Assembly (NCBI GenBank): GCA_035760645.1
Contig: DASTSO010000040.1
Coordinates: forward strand, 1-57,752
From: DASSTY01 sp035760645
GTDB taxonomy: Bacteria; Gemmatimonadota; Gemmatimonadetes; Gemmatimonadales; GWC2-71-9
Direction: 5' to 3'
Length of the DNA: 57,752 nt
The notes under the pieces are model-generated. The model saw only the letters and a program-made list of their open reading frames with translations. It had not been told where the DNA came from and made no database searches. Of this stretch, positions 49,973 to 57,752 are shown piece after piece. Numbering within the stretch: position 1 is the first letter of the stretch; every line of letters starts with the position of its first letter. Made by a program: the position numbers and the translations under genes.

Positions 49973-51378
49973 GACGTCACCCGATCCGCCGCCGGCTCAC
50001 GGGCTGGTACGCGGGGACACTGCTCGCGATCCTCCTCGCGGGCGGGCTCGTGATCGAGCGATTGGTGCACGCGACGCTCGAGCGGGACGTGGAGCGCTCG
50101 CTGGCGAGCTCGGCCCACTTCGTGGACGAACTCTTCCGCTGGGAGCGGCGGGAGTATCCGTCCACCGAGGTGACGATCGCGCATATCGCCGACGAGATCG
50201 TCTTCCCCGACCGCGTGGTCGAGTTCATCCGACCCGACGGCACCCTGCTCCGGGGCGCCGCCCGGCCGGCCTTCGAGGGCCCGGCGCGACTCGCCCCGCC
50301 GGTGCGTATCCTCGAGCGGCCGTTCGCCACGGGGCTCGCGCCCGGGTGGCGGATGCGCATCCACTTGAGCGCCGCCGGCACCGCGCGCGCGCTCGCCCGG
50401 CTCGATCTCTGGTTCGCCGTGGCGATTCCCGCCGCGGTGCTCGTCGCCGGGCTCGGCGGCTGGTGGCTCACCGGCCGCACGCTCCGGCCCGTGGGCCTCA
50501 TGGCCGCGGCGGCGGAGCGGATCGACGCCGCCGACCCCGCGCAGCGCCTCCCGGTGGTGGATCCGAAGGACGAGCTGGGCCGTCTCGGCGCGCGCTTCAA
50601 CGCGCTGCTCGATCGGCTCGCCGGTGCGCTGGTCCAGCAGCGCCGCTTCCTCGCCGACGCGGCCCACGAGCTGCGCACCCCGCTCGCCCGGTTGCGCAGC
50701 CACCTCGAGCTCGCCCTCCACACGCCGGCCGACGCGCCGGGCCACGGCGAGGCGCTCGCCCTCGCGCAGGCCGACCTGGGACACACCACCGCCGTACTCG
50801 ACGAGCTCCTGCAGCTCGCGCGCGCCGACGCCGGCGAGCGCCCGCACGCGCTCGCGCCCGGCTGGCTCGACGACGTCGTCGCGGCGAGCGCCGGCGCCTG
50901 GCGCGGCGCGGCGGCGCAGGGCGGCGTCGCGCTCGAGCTCGAGCGGCTGGAGGAGGCGCCGGCGCGGTTCGAGCCCGAGCTCGTGCGCCGGCTCCTCGAC
51001 GTGCTGGTGGAGAACGCCATCCGCTACACCCCGGCCGGCGGCCGCGTGGCGGTGCGCGTCTTTCCCGACGACGAGCGCCGCGCCGTGCTCGAGGTGGAGG
51101 ATACCGGGATCGGCATTCCCGCCGCCGAGCGGCCGCACCTCTTCGAGCGCTTCCACCGCGGCCGCGCGGCGCGCGCACTCGTGCCCGAGGGCAGCGGCCT
51201 CGGACTCGCCATCGCCGAGTGGATCGTGCGCGAGCACGGCGGTGCACTCGCGCTCCTGCCGGGCACGCGTCCCGGCCCGATGCCCGGCACGCTCGCGCGC
51301 GTCGTCCTGCCCGCCCTTCCCGCCACGGCCGCCACGGCCGCCGCCGACGTTCATCGCCAGTTCATCGAGGCGGGCTAG
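49969..51378 (+). CDS. Membrane sensor histidine kinase of the efflux two-component system
   Basis: The 469-residue kinase has two membrane helices (about 15-31 and 147-170) flanking a periplasmic domain of about 115 residues, a HAMP linker (TLRPVGLMAAAAERI), HisKA with phospho-acceptor His233 in DAAHELRTPL, and HATPase_c (VENAIRYTPAGG, DTGIGIP, SGLGLAIAEWI). The layout is that of CusS/CzcS-like metal sensors. The last ten codons and the TAG stop coincide with the promoter module of the next operon, so coding and regulation overlap here. Confidence 0.95.
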   Translation: MRRHPIRRRLTGWYAGTLLAILLAGGLVIERLVHATLERDVERSLASSAHFVDELFRWERREYPSTEVTIAHIADEIVFPDRVVEFIRPDGTLLRGAARPAFEGPARLAPPVRILERPFATGLAPGWRMRIHLSAAGTARALARLDLWFAVAIPAAVLVAGLGGWWLTGRTLRPVGLMAAAAERIDAADPAQRLPVVDPKDELGRLGARFNALLDRLAGALVQQRRFLADAAHELRTPLARLRSHLELALHTPADAPGHGEALALAQADLGHTTAVLDELLQLARADAGERPHALAPGWLDDVVAASAGAWRGAAAQGGVALELERLEEAPARFEPELVRRLLDVLVENAIRYTPAGGRVAVRVFPDDERRAVLEVEDTGIGIPAAERPHLFERFHRGRAARALVPEGSGLGLAIAEWIVREHGGALALLPGTRPGPMPGTLARVVLPALPATAATAAADVHRQFIEAG

Positions 51379-51381
51379 CTT
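51350..51381 (+). promoter_or_regulatory. Response-regulator box and -10 of the efflux operon
   Basis: TTCATC (51350-51355), five bases, TTCATC (51361-51366), seven bases, then GCTAGCTT (51374-51381), 31 bases before the TolC-like ATG. Spacings are identical to the module at 48726, and the bases ACG before and G after the first half-site are also shared. The kinase stop TAG (51376-51378) lies inside GCTAGCTT. Confidence 0.7.
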
Positions 51382-51412
51382 CGGCCTCGACACTACTCCC
51401 GGAAGGTTTCGC

Positions 51413-52672
51413 ATGCTGCCCGCGCTGGTCCTGCTGCTCCAACTCCCCACCGACACGCTCCGCCTGAGCGCCGCCGAGGCGCTCGCCCGCGCCGCGGCCC
51501 GCGCGCCGGCCGCCGTCGCCGCCACGGCGCGCGTTGGCGCGGCCGAGGCCCGCGTGAGCGCGGCCCGGGCCTGGACCGATCCCACGCTCAGCGCCGCGGC
51601 CGAAAACGTCGGCGCCGCCCGCGCCGTCACCGGCGAGAGCGGCGTCGCGGGGCTCGAGGGCCAGGTGGTCCTCGGCGTGCCCATCGCCGTGGGCGGCGAC
51701 CGGGGCGCCGCGGTGGCGGGAGCCCGCGCCGAGACGCGCGCCGCGGCCGCCACGCGGCGCCTCGCCGACGACGAGGCGCGCGAGGCGCTCGTCGTCGGCG
51801 CCGCCGCAGCCGAGCGTGACGCGACCCTCGCGCGGAGCGCGACGGCGGAGGCGGCGGCGCTCCGCCGCTTCGCCGGCGCGCTGGAGCGGCGCGCGGCGGA
51901 GGGCCGGAGCGCCGGCGGCGAGGCGGCGCGCGCCGCGCTCGAGGCGTCGCTCGCCGCGACGGCCGCGGCGCGCCGGGACGCCGCGCTCGCCGGCAGCACG
52001 GCGCGGCTCGCGCACCTGCTCGGGCTCGACGCGGGCATGCCGGTCGTGATCGAGGCACCGCGGTGCACCGAGCCCGGCGGTGCCGGCGCCGCCGGCGCAC
52101 CCGCAGCCGACGAGGCGAGCCCGCCCGCCGCGCTCGAGCTCGCCGCCGCGCGGGCCGACGCGGCGCGGGCCGCGGCCCGGCTCGCCGCGGCGCGCGCGGT
52201 GCCCGACCTCGTCCCGCAGATCGGCGTGCGGCGCACGGCGGCGGTCACCGGGCTCTTCGTCGGCGTCGGCACCGAGCTCCCCGTGTTCGGCGGGACGCGC
52301 GCGGCGAGCGAGGCGAGCCGCCTCGAGGCCGAGGCGGCCGAGGCCGAGCGCGCGGGCGCCGCGGCCCGGCTCGCCGCCGAGCGCCACGCCGCCGAGCGCA
52401 CGCTCGCACTTCTCGAGGCCGCCGGGCAGCGCTTCGACGCCGCCTGGCGCGCGGCACTCGCGCGCACGGTGGGCGCCGCCGAGGCCCGCTACGACGCGGG
52501 CGAGGGCACGCTCGCCGAGCTGCTCGACGCCCGCCGCGCGCGGCTCGCCGCGCTCGACGACTTCGCCACCTGGCGCGCCGAGCGGCGCGCGGCCCGGGCG
52601 CATCTCGCGCGCCTCGCGGGCCGGCCGCTCGATGCCGCGCTCCTCTGCGACGACCTCCCGCCGGTGGAGTGA
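51413..52672 (+). CDS. TolC-family outer-membrane efflux channel protein
   Basis: The 419-residue protein has a short signal-like N-terminus (MLPALVLLLQLP), then two similar halves of long Ala/Arg/Glu-rich helices, with DPTLSAAAENVG and a Gly-rich strand (LEGQVVLGVPIAVGGDRG) in half one and VPDLVPQIGVRR, GVGTELPVFGG in half two. This is the OEP/CusC-type trimer that forms the outer-membrane duct. It starts after GGAAGG at ATG 51413 and is 3 bases from the adaptor gene. Alanine content is extreme, reflecting GC-driven composition. Confidence 0.88.
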   Translation: MLPALVLLLQLPTDTLRLSAAEALARAAARAPAAVAATARVGAAEARVSAARAWTDPTLSAAAENVGAARAVTGESGVAGLEGQVVLGVPIAVGGDRGAAVAGARAETRAAAATRRLADDEAREALVVGAAAAERDATLARSATAEAAALRRFAGALERRAAEGRSAGGEAARAALEASLAATAAARRDAALAGSTARLAHLLGLDAGMPVVIEAPRCTEPGGAGAAGAPAADEASPPAALELAAARADAARAAARLAAARAVPDLVPQIGVRRTAAVTGLFVGVGTELPVFGGTRAASEASRLEAEAAEAERAGAAARLAAERHAAERTLALLEAAGQRFDAAWRAALARTVGAAEARYDAGEGTLAELLDARRARLAALDDFATWRAERRAARAHLARLAGRPLDAALLCDDLPPVE

Positions 52673-52675
52673 CCG

Positions 52676-53797
52676 ATGCCGATTCGTAAAGCCGTTGCCC
52701 TCGCGCTCCTCGCCGCCGCGCCGCTCGCCGTCGCGGCATGTGGCGGCGCCCCCGCGCCCGAGGCGGCCGCGACGCCGCCGGCGGGCACCGTTGAGCTCAC
52801 CCCGGCCCAGGTGAGGGCCGCCGGGATCCGGAGCGACACCGCGCGCCTCGTCGAGGTGTCGCTCCCGGTGAGCGTGCCTGCGACGCTCGGCCCGCCCGAC
52901 TCGCTCGCGGTGCGCGCCGGTGCGATCGTCGAGGGCCGCGTCGAGCGCGTCCTCGTCCTGCCCGGCGACCGCGTGCGGGCGGGCGATCCGCTGGTGCACA
53001 TCCACTCGCACGAGCTGGCCGACGCGCAGCGCGACCTCGCCGCGGCCGCCTCGCAGCGCGCCTTCGCCGAGACGGCGCTCCGGCGCGCCGAGCGGCTCTT
53101 CGCGGCCGAGGCGGTGGCGCGCGAGGAGGTCGAGCGGCGCCGGGTCGCGCTCGACCAGGCGGAGGCGGACTACCGCCGCAGCCGCGAGATCGTCGATCAC
53201 CTGCACCCCTCACCCGAGGGCGACGTCGTCGTCCGCGCGCCGCGCGCGGGCACCGTCTTCGCCGTGCACGTGCAGGCGGGCGAGGCGGTGCTCGTGGGCG
53301 CCCCACTCGTGGACCTTGGCGACGCGTCGCGGCTCTGGGCGACGGGCTGGGTGCCCGAGCGCGCCTCGCTCCCGCTGGCCCCGGGCGACTCGCTCGCCGT
53401 GACGCTCGAGGCGCTCCCCGGCGTGCGGCTCCCGGCGCGCGTGGTGCGCCTCGGCGGCGCGGTGGATTCGCTGCGCCGCGCCGTCGAGGTGCGCGCCGCG
53501 CTCGTGCGGGCCCCGGCCGGCGTGCGGCCCGGGATGTTCGCCACGCTGGAGCTGCCGGCCGGTGCGCCGGCGCGGCGCACGGTGCTCCCCGCCGACGCGG
53601 TGCAGCGCACGAGCGACGGCGAGGTGGTCTTCGTCGGTGAGGCGCCGGGCGTCTACCGCGCCCGCGCCGTGAAGACGACGCCGCTCGCCGACGGGCGCCT
53701 CGCCGTGGAAGGGCTCGCCGAAGGGGTGCCGGTCGTCGTCGCGGGTGCCTACGCCCTCAAGGCCGAGCTCGAGCGCGGCCAGCTCGCGGGAGAGTGA
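52676..53797 (+). CDS. czcB: RND efflux periplasmic adaptor (CusB/CzcB-like), lipoprotein
   Basis: The 373-residue adaptor has a lipoprotein signal ending in VAACGG. The membrane-fusion order is visible: barrel-sandwich strands (EGRVERVLVLPGDRVRAGDPL), a helical hairpin (LADAQRDLAAAASQRAFAE to EEVERRRVALDQAEADY), the second lipoyl half (APRAGTVFAVHVQAGEAV), and a beta-barrel with RPGMFATLELP. It links the inner-membrane pump to the TolC-like channel. The His-rich metal-binding domain found in some Czc adaptors is absent. Confidence 0.92.
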   Translation: MPIRKAVALALLAAAPLAVAACGGAPAPEAAATPPAGTVELTPAQVRAAGIRSDTARLVEVSLPVSVPATLGPPDSLAVRAGAIVEGRVERVLVLPGDRVRAGDPLVHIHSHELADAQRDLAAAASQRAFAETALRRAERLFAAEAVAREEVERRRVALDQAEADYRRSREIVDHLHPSPEGDVVVRAPRAGTVFAVHVQAGEAVLVGAPLVDLGDASRLWATGWVPERASLPLAPGDSLAVTLEALPGVRLPARVVRLGGAVDSLRRAVEVRAALVRAPAGVRPGMFATLELPAGAPARRTVLPADAVQRTSDGEVVFVGEAPGVYRARAVKTTPLADGRLAVEGLAEGVPVVVAGAYALKAELERGQLAGE

Positions 53798-53801
53798 CGC
53801 C

Positions 53802-56800
53802 ATGATGAATCGGCTGATCGGCTTCGCACTCCGCCAGCGGCTCTTCGTCGCGGGCGGCGCGGCCACCCTGCTCGGCCTCGGCCTCTGGGCGCTCGCCACG
53901 ATTCCCTTCGAGGCCTTCCCCGACCTCACCGCCAACAGCGTGAGCGTCATCGCCGAGGCGCCCGGGCTCGCGCCGGCGGAGGCGGAGCAGCTCGTCACCT
54001 TCCCCGTCGAGCGCGCCCTCATGGGGCTGCCGGATGCCGAGGCGGTGCGCTCGACGACGAAGTTCGGGCTGACGCTCACGCAGGTCGTCTTCGCCGACGG
54101 CGTGGACGGCTACTTCGCGCGCCAGCTCGTCGCGCAGCGGCTGGGCGACGTCACCGGCCAGCTCCCGCCGGGCGTGACGCCCGTGCTGGGCCCCGTCTCC
54201 ACCGCGATGGGCGAGGTCTATCAGTACGTCCTCACCTCGACGAGCCCCGAGTGGGACCTCGCCGCGCTCAAGACGCTGCAGGACTACACCCTTGCCCCCC
54301 AGCTCCGCACCGTCGAGGGGGTGGCGGAGGTGAACGCCTGGGGCGGCGAGACCGAGCAGTTCCAGGTCGCCGTCGAGCCGCGCCGGCTCGCCGCCGCCGG
54401 CCTCACCCTGGGCGACGTCGAAGCCGCGCTCGCCGCCAACAACGCCGCGTTCGGCGGCGCCTACACCGAGAGCCGGGGCGAGCGCTTCATCCTGCACGGC
54501 CAGGGGCGGCTCACCGACGCCGCCTCGATCGCGCGGGTGCCGGTGGCGGTGCGCGGCGGCGTGCCCCTGCTCCTCGGCGATCTCGCGACGGTGGAGCGCG
54601 GCGCGCTGCCGCGCCAGGGCGCCGTGACGCACGACGGCGAGGGCGAGGTGGTCGGCGGCATGGTCATCATGCGCAAGGGGGAGAACGCCCGGCGGGTGAT
54701 CGCGCGCATCAAGGCGCGCGTGGCGGAGCTCGAGCGGACGCTGCCGAGCGGCGTGCGGCTGGTGCCCTTCTACGACCAGACGGAGCTCGTGAACCGCACC
54801 ACGCACACGATCCAGAAGAACCTGCTCCTGGGCGGCGCACTCGTCGTCGTGCTGCTCTGGCTCTTCCTGCGCAACGTGGCGGCGAGCCTCCTCGTCGCGG
54901 CGGTGATCCCGCTCTCGATGCTCTGGGCCTTCGTCGCGATGCGCTGGTTCGGCTACTCGGCCAACCTCATGAGCCTCGGCGCGCTCGACTTCGGCCTGCT
55001 GGTGGACGGCTCGGTCGTCATGGTGGAGAACATCCTCCGCCGCTCGGCGGGCCCGACGGACACCGACCCCGAGCGGCGCCTCGAGCGGCTCCGCCGCTCG
55101 GCGGTCGAGGTGGGGCGGCCGATCGTCTTCGGCATCGCGATCATCGTCGCCGTGTATCTCCCGCTCTTCGCGCTCCAGGGCGTGGAGCGGAAGATGTTCG
55201 TGCCGATGGCCTTCACCGTCGTCGCGGCGCTGCTGGGCTCGCTCCTCATCGCCCTCACGGTGGTGCCGGCGGCGGCGCGCACCTTCCTCGCCGGCGCGCA
55301 CGAGCCGCACTCCGAGCGCTTCGAGCGCCTCAAGACGGCCTACGCCCGCCTCCTCGTCGGCACCTTCCGCCGCCGCGCGCTGGTGCTGGGCGGCGCCCTC
55401 GTCGTGATCGCCGCCGCGCTCGTCGGCGGCGCGCGGCTCGGCGTCGAGTTCATGCCGCGTCTCGACGAGGGCAGTGTGCTGGTGCAGACCCGCCGGCTCC
55501 CCTCCACCGCCCTGGGCGAGGGGACGCGCGCCTCGCTCGCCGTGGAGCGCGCGCTCCGCGGGCTGCCCGAGGTGCGCACCATCGTCAGCAAGCTGGGCCG
55601 CCCCGACCTCGCCACCGAGGCGATGGGAACCTACGAGTCCGACACCTACGTGATCCTCGAGGACAAGAGCCGCTGGCGGCCGGGCGGCAAGGCGGCGCTC
55701 CTCGCCGCGATGGACAGCGCGCTCGCCCAGGTGCCGGGGATCTCCTACGCCTTCACCCAGCCGATCCAGATGCGGCTCGACGAGGCCGAGAGCGGAATCA
55801 CCACCGACGTGGGCGTGAAGATGCTCGGTCCCGACGTCGCGCGCCTCGCCACGCTCGCCGCGCGGGTCGAGCGCGAGCTCCGGCAGGTCCCCGGCGCCGC
55901 CGAGGTCAAGGCGACCGCCGCCGCGCGCGTGCGGCAGGTGGAGATCACCCCCGATCGCGCGGCACTCGCCCGCCTGGGACTCGGCACCGAGGCGCTGGGC
56001 CGGGAGGTGGAGCGCGCCTTCGGCGCCTCGATCGCCACGACCGTCATCGACGGCCCGCGCCGCATCGGCGTCGCCGTGCGCGTCCCCGGCGCCCAGGCGG
56101 CGGACCCCGCGACCCTCGGCGCGCTCCCGATCGCCACCCCCGCGGGCGTCACCGTGCCGCTCGCGAGCCTCGCGCGGGTGGACGTCGTCGAGACCCCCGA
56201 GGCGTTCGCGCACGAGGGCGCGCAGCGCATGGTCGTCGTCGGCGCCAACGTGCGCGGGCGCGACATGGGTGGTTTCGTCCAGGAGGCGAGCGCCCGGCTC
56301 GCCGCGCGCGTCCCGCTGCCCGAGGGGTACCGCTACGAGTGGGGCGGCCAGTACACCCACCAGCAGACCGCGACGCAGCGGCTGCTGATCCTGGGCCCGC
56401 TCGCCATGCTCGCGATCTTCCTCCTCCTGTTCTTCGCCTTCGGCAGCGTGCGCCACGCGGTGCTCGTCATGAGCAACGTGCCGTTCGCGCTGGTGGGCGG
56501 GATCGCGGCGCTCGCGCTCGCGGGGCTCAACCTGAGCCTCTCGGCCATGGTCGGCTTCATCGCGCTCTTCGGCATCGCGGTCCTGAACGGCGTGGTGATG
56601 GTGAGCTACGTGAACGAGCTGCGCGCGCGCGGCTACGAGCTCGAGCGCGCGGTGGTCGAGGGCGCGGCCACCCGGCTCCGGCCGGTCCTCATGACCGCGC
56701 TCGTCGCGGGGTTCGGCTTCGTGCCGATGGCGCTCTCGACCTCCGCGGGCGCCGAGCTGCAGCGGCCGCTCGCCACGGTGGTGATCGGCGGGCTCGTCAC

Positions 56801-56963
56801 GAGCACCGTGCTCACGCTGCTCGTGCTGCCGACGCTGTATCAGACGGTGGAGCGGTGGGTCACGCGGCATCCGCGCGTGGCGGCGAGCGAGGAGGGGTGG
56901 GAGGCCGAGCGCGAGGCGGATCCGCCCGCCCGCCGGATGGCCCGCGCGGTGAGCGGCGAGTGA
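53802..56963 (+). CDS. czcA: Heavy-metal RND (CzcA/CusA-family) efflux pump
   Basis: The 1053-residue pump has the two-fold RND structure: a first helix (LRQRLFVAGGAATLLGLG), large periplasmic loops, and helices 2-6 and 8-12. The proton-relay motif is DFGLLVDGSVVMVEN with Asp396, Asp402 and Glu409, spaced as CzcA Asp402/Asp408/Glu415, the divalent-metal type rather than the CusA copper/silver type. It likely exports Zn/Co/Cd/Ni-type ions. ATG 53802 is followed at once by a second ATG. It ends the efflux operon; an 11-bp repeat spans the stop. Confidence 0.95.
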   Translation: MMNRLIGFALRQRLFVAGGAATLLGLGLWALATIPFEAFPDLTANSVSVIAEAPGLAPAEAEQLVTFPVERALMGLPDAEAVRSTTKFGLTLTQVVFADGVDGYFARQLVAQRLGDVTGQLPPGVTPVLGPVSTAMGEVYQYVLTSTSPEWDLAALKTLQDYTLAPQLRTVEGVAEVNAWGGETEQFQVAVEPRRLAAAGLTLGDVEAALAANNAAFGGAYTESRGERFILHGQGRLTDAASIARVPVAVRGGVPLLLGDLATVERGALPRQGAVTHDGEGEVVGGMVIMRKGENARRVIARIKARVAELERTLPSGVRLVPFYDQTELVNRTTHTIQKNLLLGGALVVVLLWLFLRNVAASLLVAAVIPLSMLWAFVAMRWFGYSANLMSLGALDFGLLVDGSVVMVENILRRSAGPTDTDPERRLERLRRSAVEVGRPIVFGIAIIVAVYLPLFALQGVERKMFVPMAFTVVAALLGSLLIALTVVPAAARTFLAGAHEPHSERFERLKTAYARLLVGTFRRRALVLGGALVVIAAALVGGARLGVEFMPRLDEGSVLVQTRRLPSTALGEGTRASLAVERALRGLPEVRTIVSKLGRPDLATEAMGTYESDTYVILEDKSRWRPGGKAALLAAMDSALAQVPGISYAFTQPIQMRLDEAESGITTDVGVKMLGPDVARLATLAARVERELRQVPGAAEVKATAAARVRQVEITPDRAALARLGLGTEALGREVERAFGASIATTVIDGPRRIGVAVRVPGAQAADPATLGALPIATPAGVTVPLASLARVDVVETPEAFAHEGAQRMVVVGANVRGRDMGGFVQEASARLAARVPLPEGYRYEWGGQYTHQQTATQRLLILGPLAMLAIFLLLFFAFGSVRHAVLVMSNVPFALVGGIAALALAGLNLSLSAMVGFIALFGIAVLNGVVMVSYVNELRARGYELERAVVEGAATRLRPVLMTALVAGFGFVPMALSTSAGAELQRPLATVVIGGLVTSTVLTLLVLPTLYQTVERWVTRHPRVAASEEGWEAEREADPPARRMARAVSGE

Positions 56964-56970
56964 GCGGCGA
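56949..56970. repeat. 11-bp tandem repeat across the pump stop codon
   Basis: GTGAGCGGCGA is present twice in tandem (56949-56959, 56960-56970), with a third partial GTGAGCGC next. The repeat contains the end of the pump gene, so Val-Ser-Gly-Glu can be read in two frames. Confidence 0.85.
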
Positions 56971-57014
56971 GTGAGCGCCCGCGGGTGAGCGCCGGCCGGT
57001 GGCCGCGCCGCGCC

Positions 57015-57752
57015 TCAGCGCGATGCGACGTCCATCACCCAGACGTCGCTCTGCCGGTCCTCGATGGTGAAGTAGAAGCGGTCGCGGCCCAGCGCCCACG
57101 CGGCGCGGTAGGAGGGCCGGGCCGGGTCGTCGAAGCGCACGAGCAGCCGCGGCGCGCCGCCCCCCGCGGGCTCGGCCCAGAGCGAGGCGTTGCCGCGCGC
57201 GTCGTGGCTCTTGAAGTAGATCCACCGCCCGTCCGCGCTCCAGAGCGGCTGCTCGACCGTCGGGGCAGCGGCCTGCGTGGTATCGATGAGAATGCGCGGC
57301 GCCCCCGAGTCCGCGGGCACGACGCCGAGGCCGCTCCGCAGCATCTCCGGATCGGTGGCGTAGGCGAGCACGCGGCCGTCGGGCGACCACGCGGGCCACT
57401 GCGCCCCGGCGGCGAGCCGGGCCACCGGCGCGCCCCACGTGCCGTCCGCGTGTCGGCGGACGATCATGAGCGGCCCCGGCGAGTTCGCGACCCCGAAGGC
57501 GAGGGCCGAGTCGTCGGGGGCCCAGGCCGGGAGCCATTCCTGCGCGGGCGAGGAGGTCACCCGCTGCGTGGGGCCGCCGTCGAGGGGCATCACGTAGATG
57601 TCGCGCGAACCGGCGCGCCACGAGTGGAACGCGATCGCTCGGCCGTCGGCCGACAGGTCGGGGGCGAAGTCGTCGGCCGGGTCCGTCGTGAGCCGCTCGG
57701 GCTCCCCACCGGCGAGCGACACCCGGTAGATGTCGGCGTTGCCGCCCAGGTT
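57015..57752 (-). CDS. PD40/TolB-type beta-propeller protein (incomplete at window edge)
   Basis: 246 codons are open to the right edge, beginning there with NLGGNADIYRV. Repeats of the PD40 type are clear: PDLSADGRAIAFHS, PAWAPDDSALAFG, PAWSPDGRVLAYA, PLWSADGRWIYFKS, each about 45 residues apart, with SRDIYVMPLDGG linkers. In TolB, DPP-IV-like peptidases and some receptor kinases such blades form a propeller; here the N-terminal part that would tell which is missing. It converges with the pump gene across 51 bases. Confidence 0.85.
   Translation of the reverse strand, partial: NLGGNADIYRVSLAGGEPERLTTDPADDFAPDLSADGRAIAFHSWRAGSRDIYVMPLDGGPTQRVTSSPAQEWLPAWAPDDSALAFGVANSPGPLMIVRRHADGTWGAPVARLAAGAQWPAWSPDGRVLAYATDPEMLRSGLGVVPADSGAPRILIDTTQAAAPTVEQPLWSADGRWIYFKSHDARGNASLWAEPAGGGAPRLLVRFDDPARPSYRAAWALGRDRFYFTIEDRQSDVWVMDVASR

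Noticed and set aside
53757..56870. A 1037-codon minus-strand open frame opposite the RND pump
   Set aside because: Same reasoning: composition is His/Arg/Glu-rich without motifs, and the plus-strand pump has full catalytic and membrane signatures.
53802..56963. Copper/silver (CusA) assignment of the pump
   Set aside because: The helix-4 motif is the DFG...D...E form of divalent-metal pumps. I did not find the CusA-type segment.

Overview
The window is very GC-rich, densely coded bacterial chromosome: about 48 protein genes, no rRNA, tRNA, phage, transposase or CRISPR array. The gene content is Gram-negative, aerobic and soil-like: a caa3-type cytochrome oxidase with fused subunits, c-type cytochromes, an RND metal efflux system, PD40/TolB-type repeats, hybrid histidine kinases and a heparanase-like GH79 enzyme. 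I infer a Gemmatimonadota-like organism or a relative in the FCB group. No single marker proves this.

Layout. 1-6261 (minus): an incomplete GMC/gluconate-dehydrogenase-type oxidoreductase, Dps, a PNPOx-fold flavoprotein, and a cytochrome oxidase operon (lipoprotein subunit II with cytochrome c domain, fused I/III, small membrane protein). 6402-7772 (plus): zwf. 7792-12151 (minus): SnoaL-like protein, NADP-binding reductase, GH79 hydrolase and phospholipase D. 12371-14408 (plus): M20 amidohydrolase and TRIC channel. 14416-16200 (minus): catalase. 16397-22217 (plus): a tight five-gene operon of formylglycine-generating enzyme, Cys-type sulfatase, SBF transporter, SulP permease and DUF421 protein. 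22237-25192: CMD protein, an odd lactate/malate dehydrogenase homologue and an aldehyde dehydrogenase. 25251-31875: release-factor-like protein and quinone oxidoreductase (minus), then AI-2E-type transporter, hybrid kinase and monohaem cytochrome (plus). 31894-36610 (minus): large hybrid kinase, OsmC, DUF5996 protein and a UBP zinc finger. 36611-36969: non-coding, with a structured inverted repeat and a 14-bp tandem array. 36970-45241 (minus): cytochrome c/beta-barrel fusion, pentahaem cytochrome, DHA2 exporter, Ca2+-type P-ATPase and LLM flavoenzyme. 45336-48532: a PNPOx-UbiA fusion and a convergent CFA synthase, separated by a MITE-like repeat. 48787-56963 (plus): DUF2231 protein, OmpR-type regulator, sensor kinase, TolC-like protein, adaptor and HME-RND pump. 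57015-57752: incomplete PD40 protein.

The most interesting signal is a promoter module, TTCATC-N5-TTCATC-N7-GCTAGCTT. It occurs with identical internal spacing upstream of the two-component operon and again, overlapping the kinase stop codon, upstream of the efflux operon. The 11-bp direct repeat is what an OmpR/PmrA-family regulator would bind, so this looks like a self-contained autoregulated metal-efflux regulon. Second are the co-transcribed FGE, sulfatase and organic-anion/sulfate transporters, all cytoplasmic or inner-membrane, which suggest import and cleavage of an organosulfate. Third are the compensatory-mutation hairpin repeat at 36714-36880, the PNPOx-UbiA fusion, and the cytochrome-barrel/pentahaem pair.
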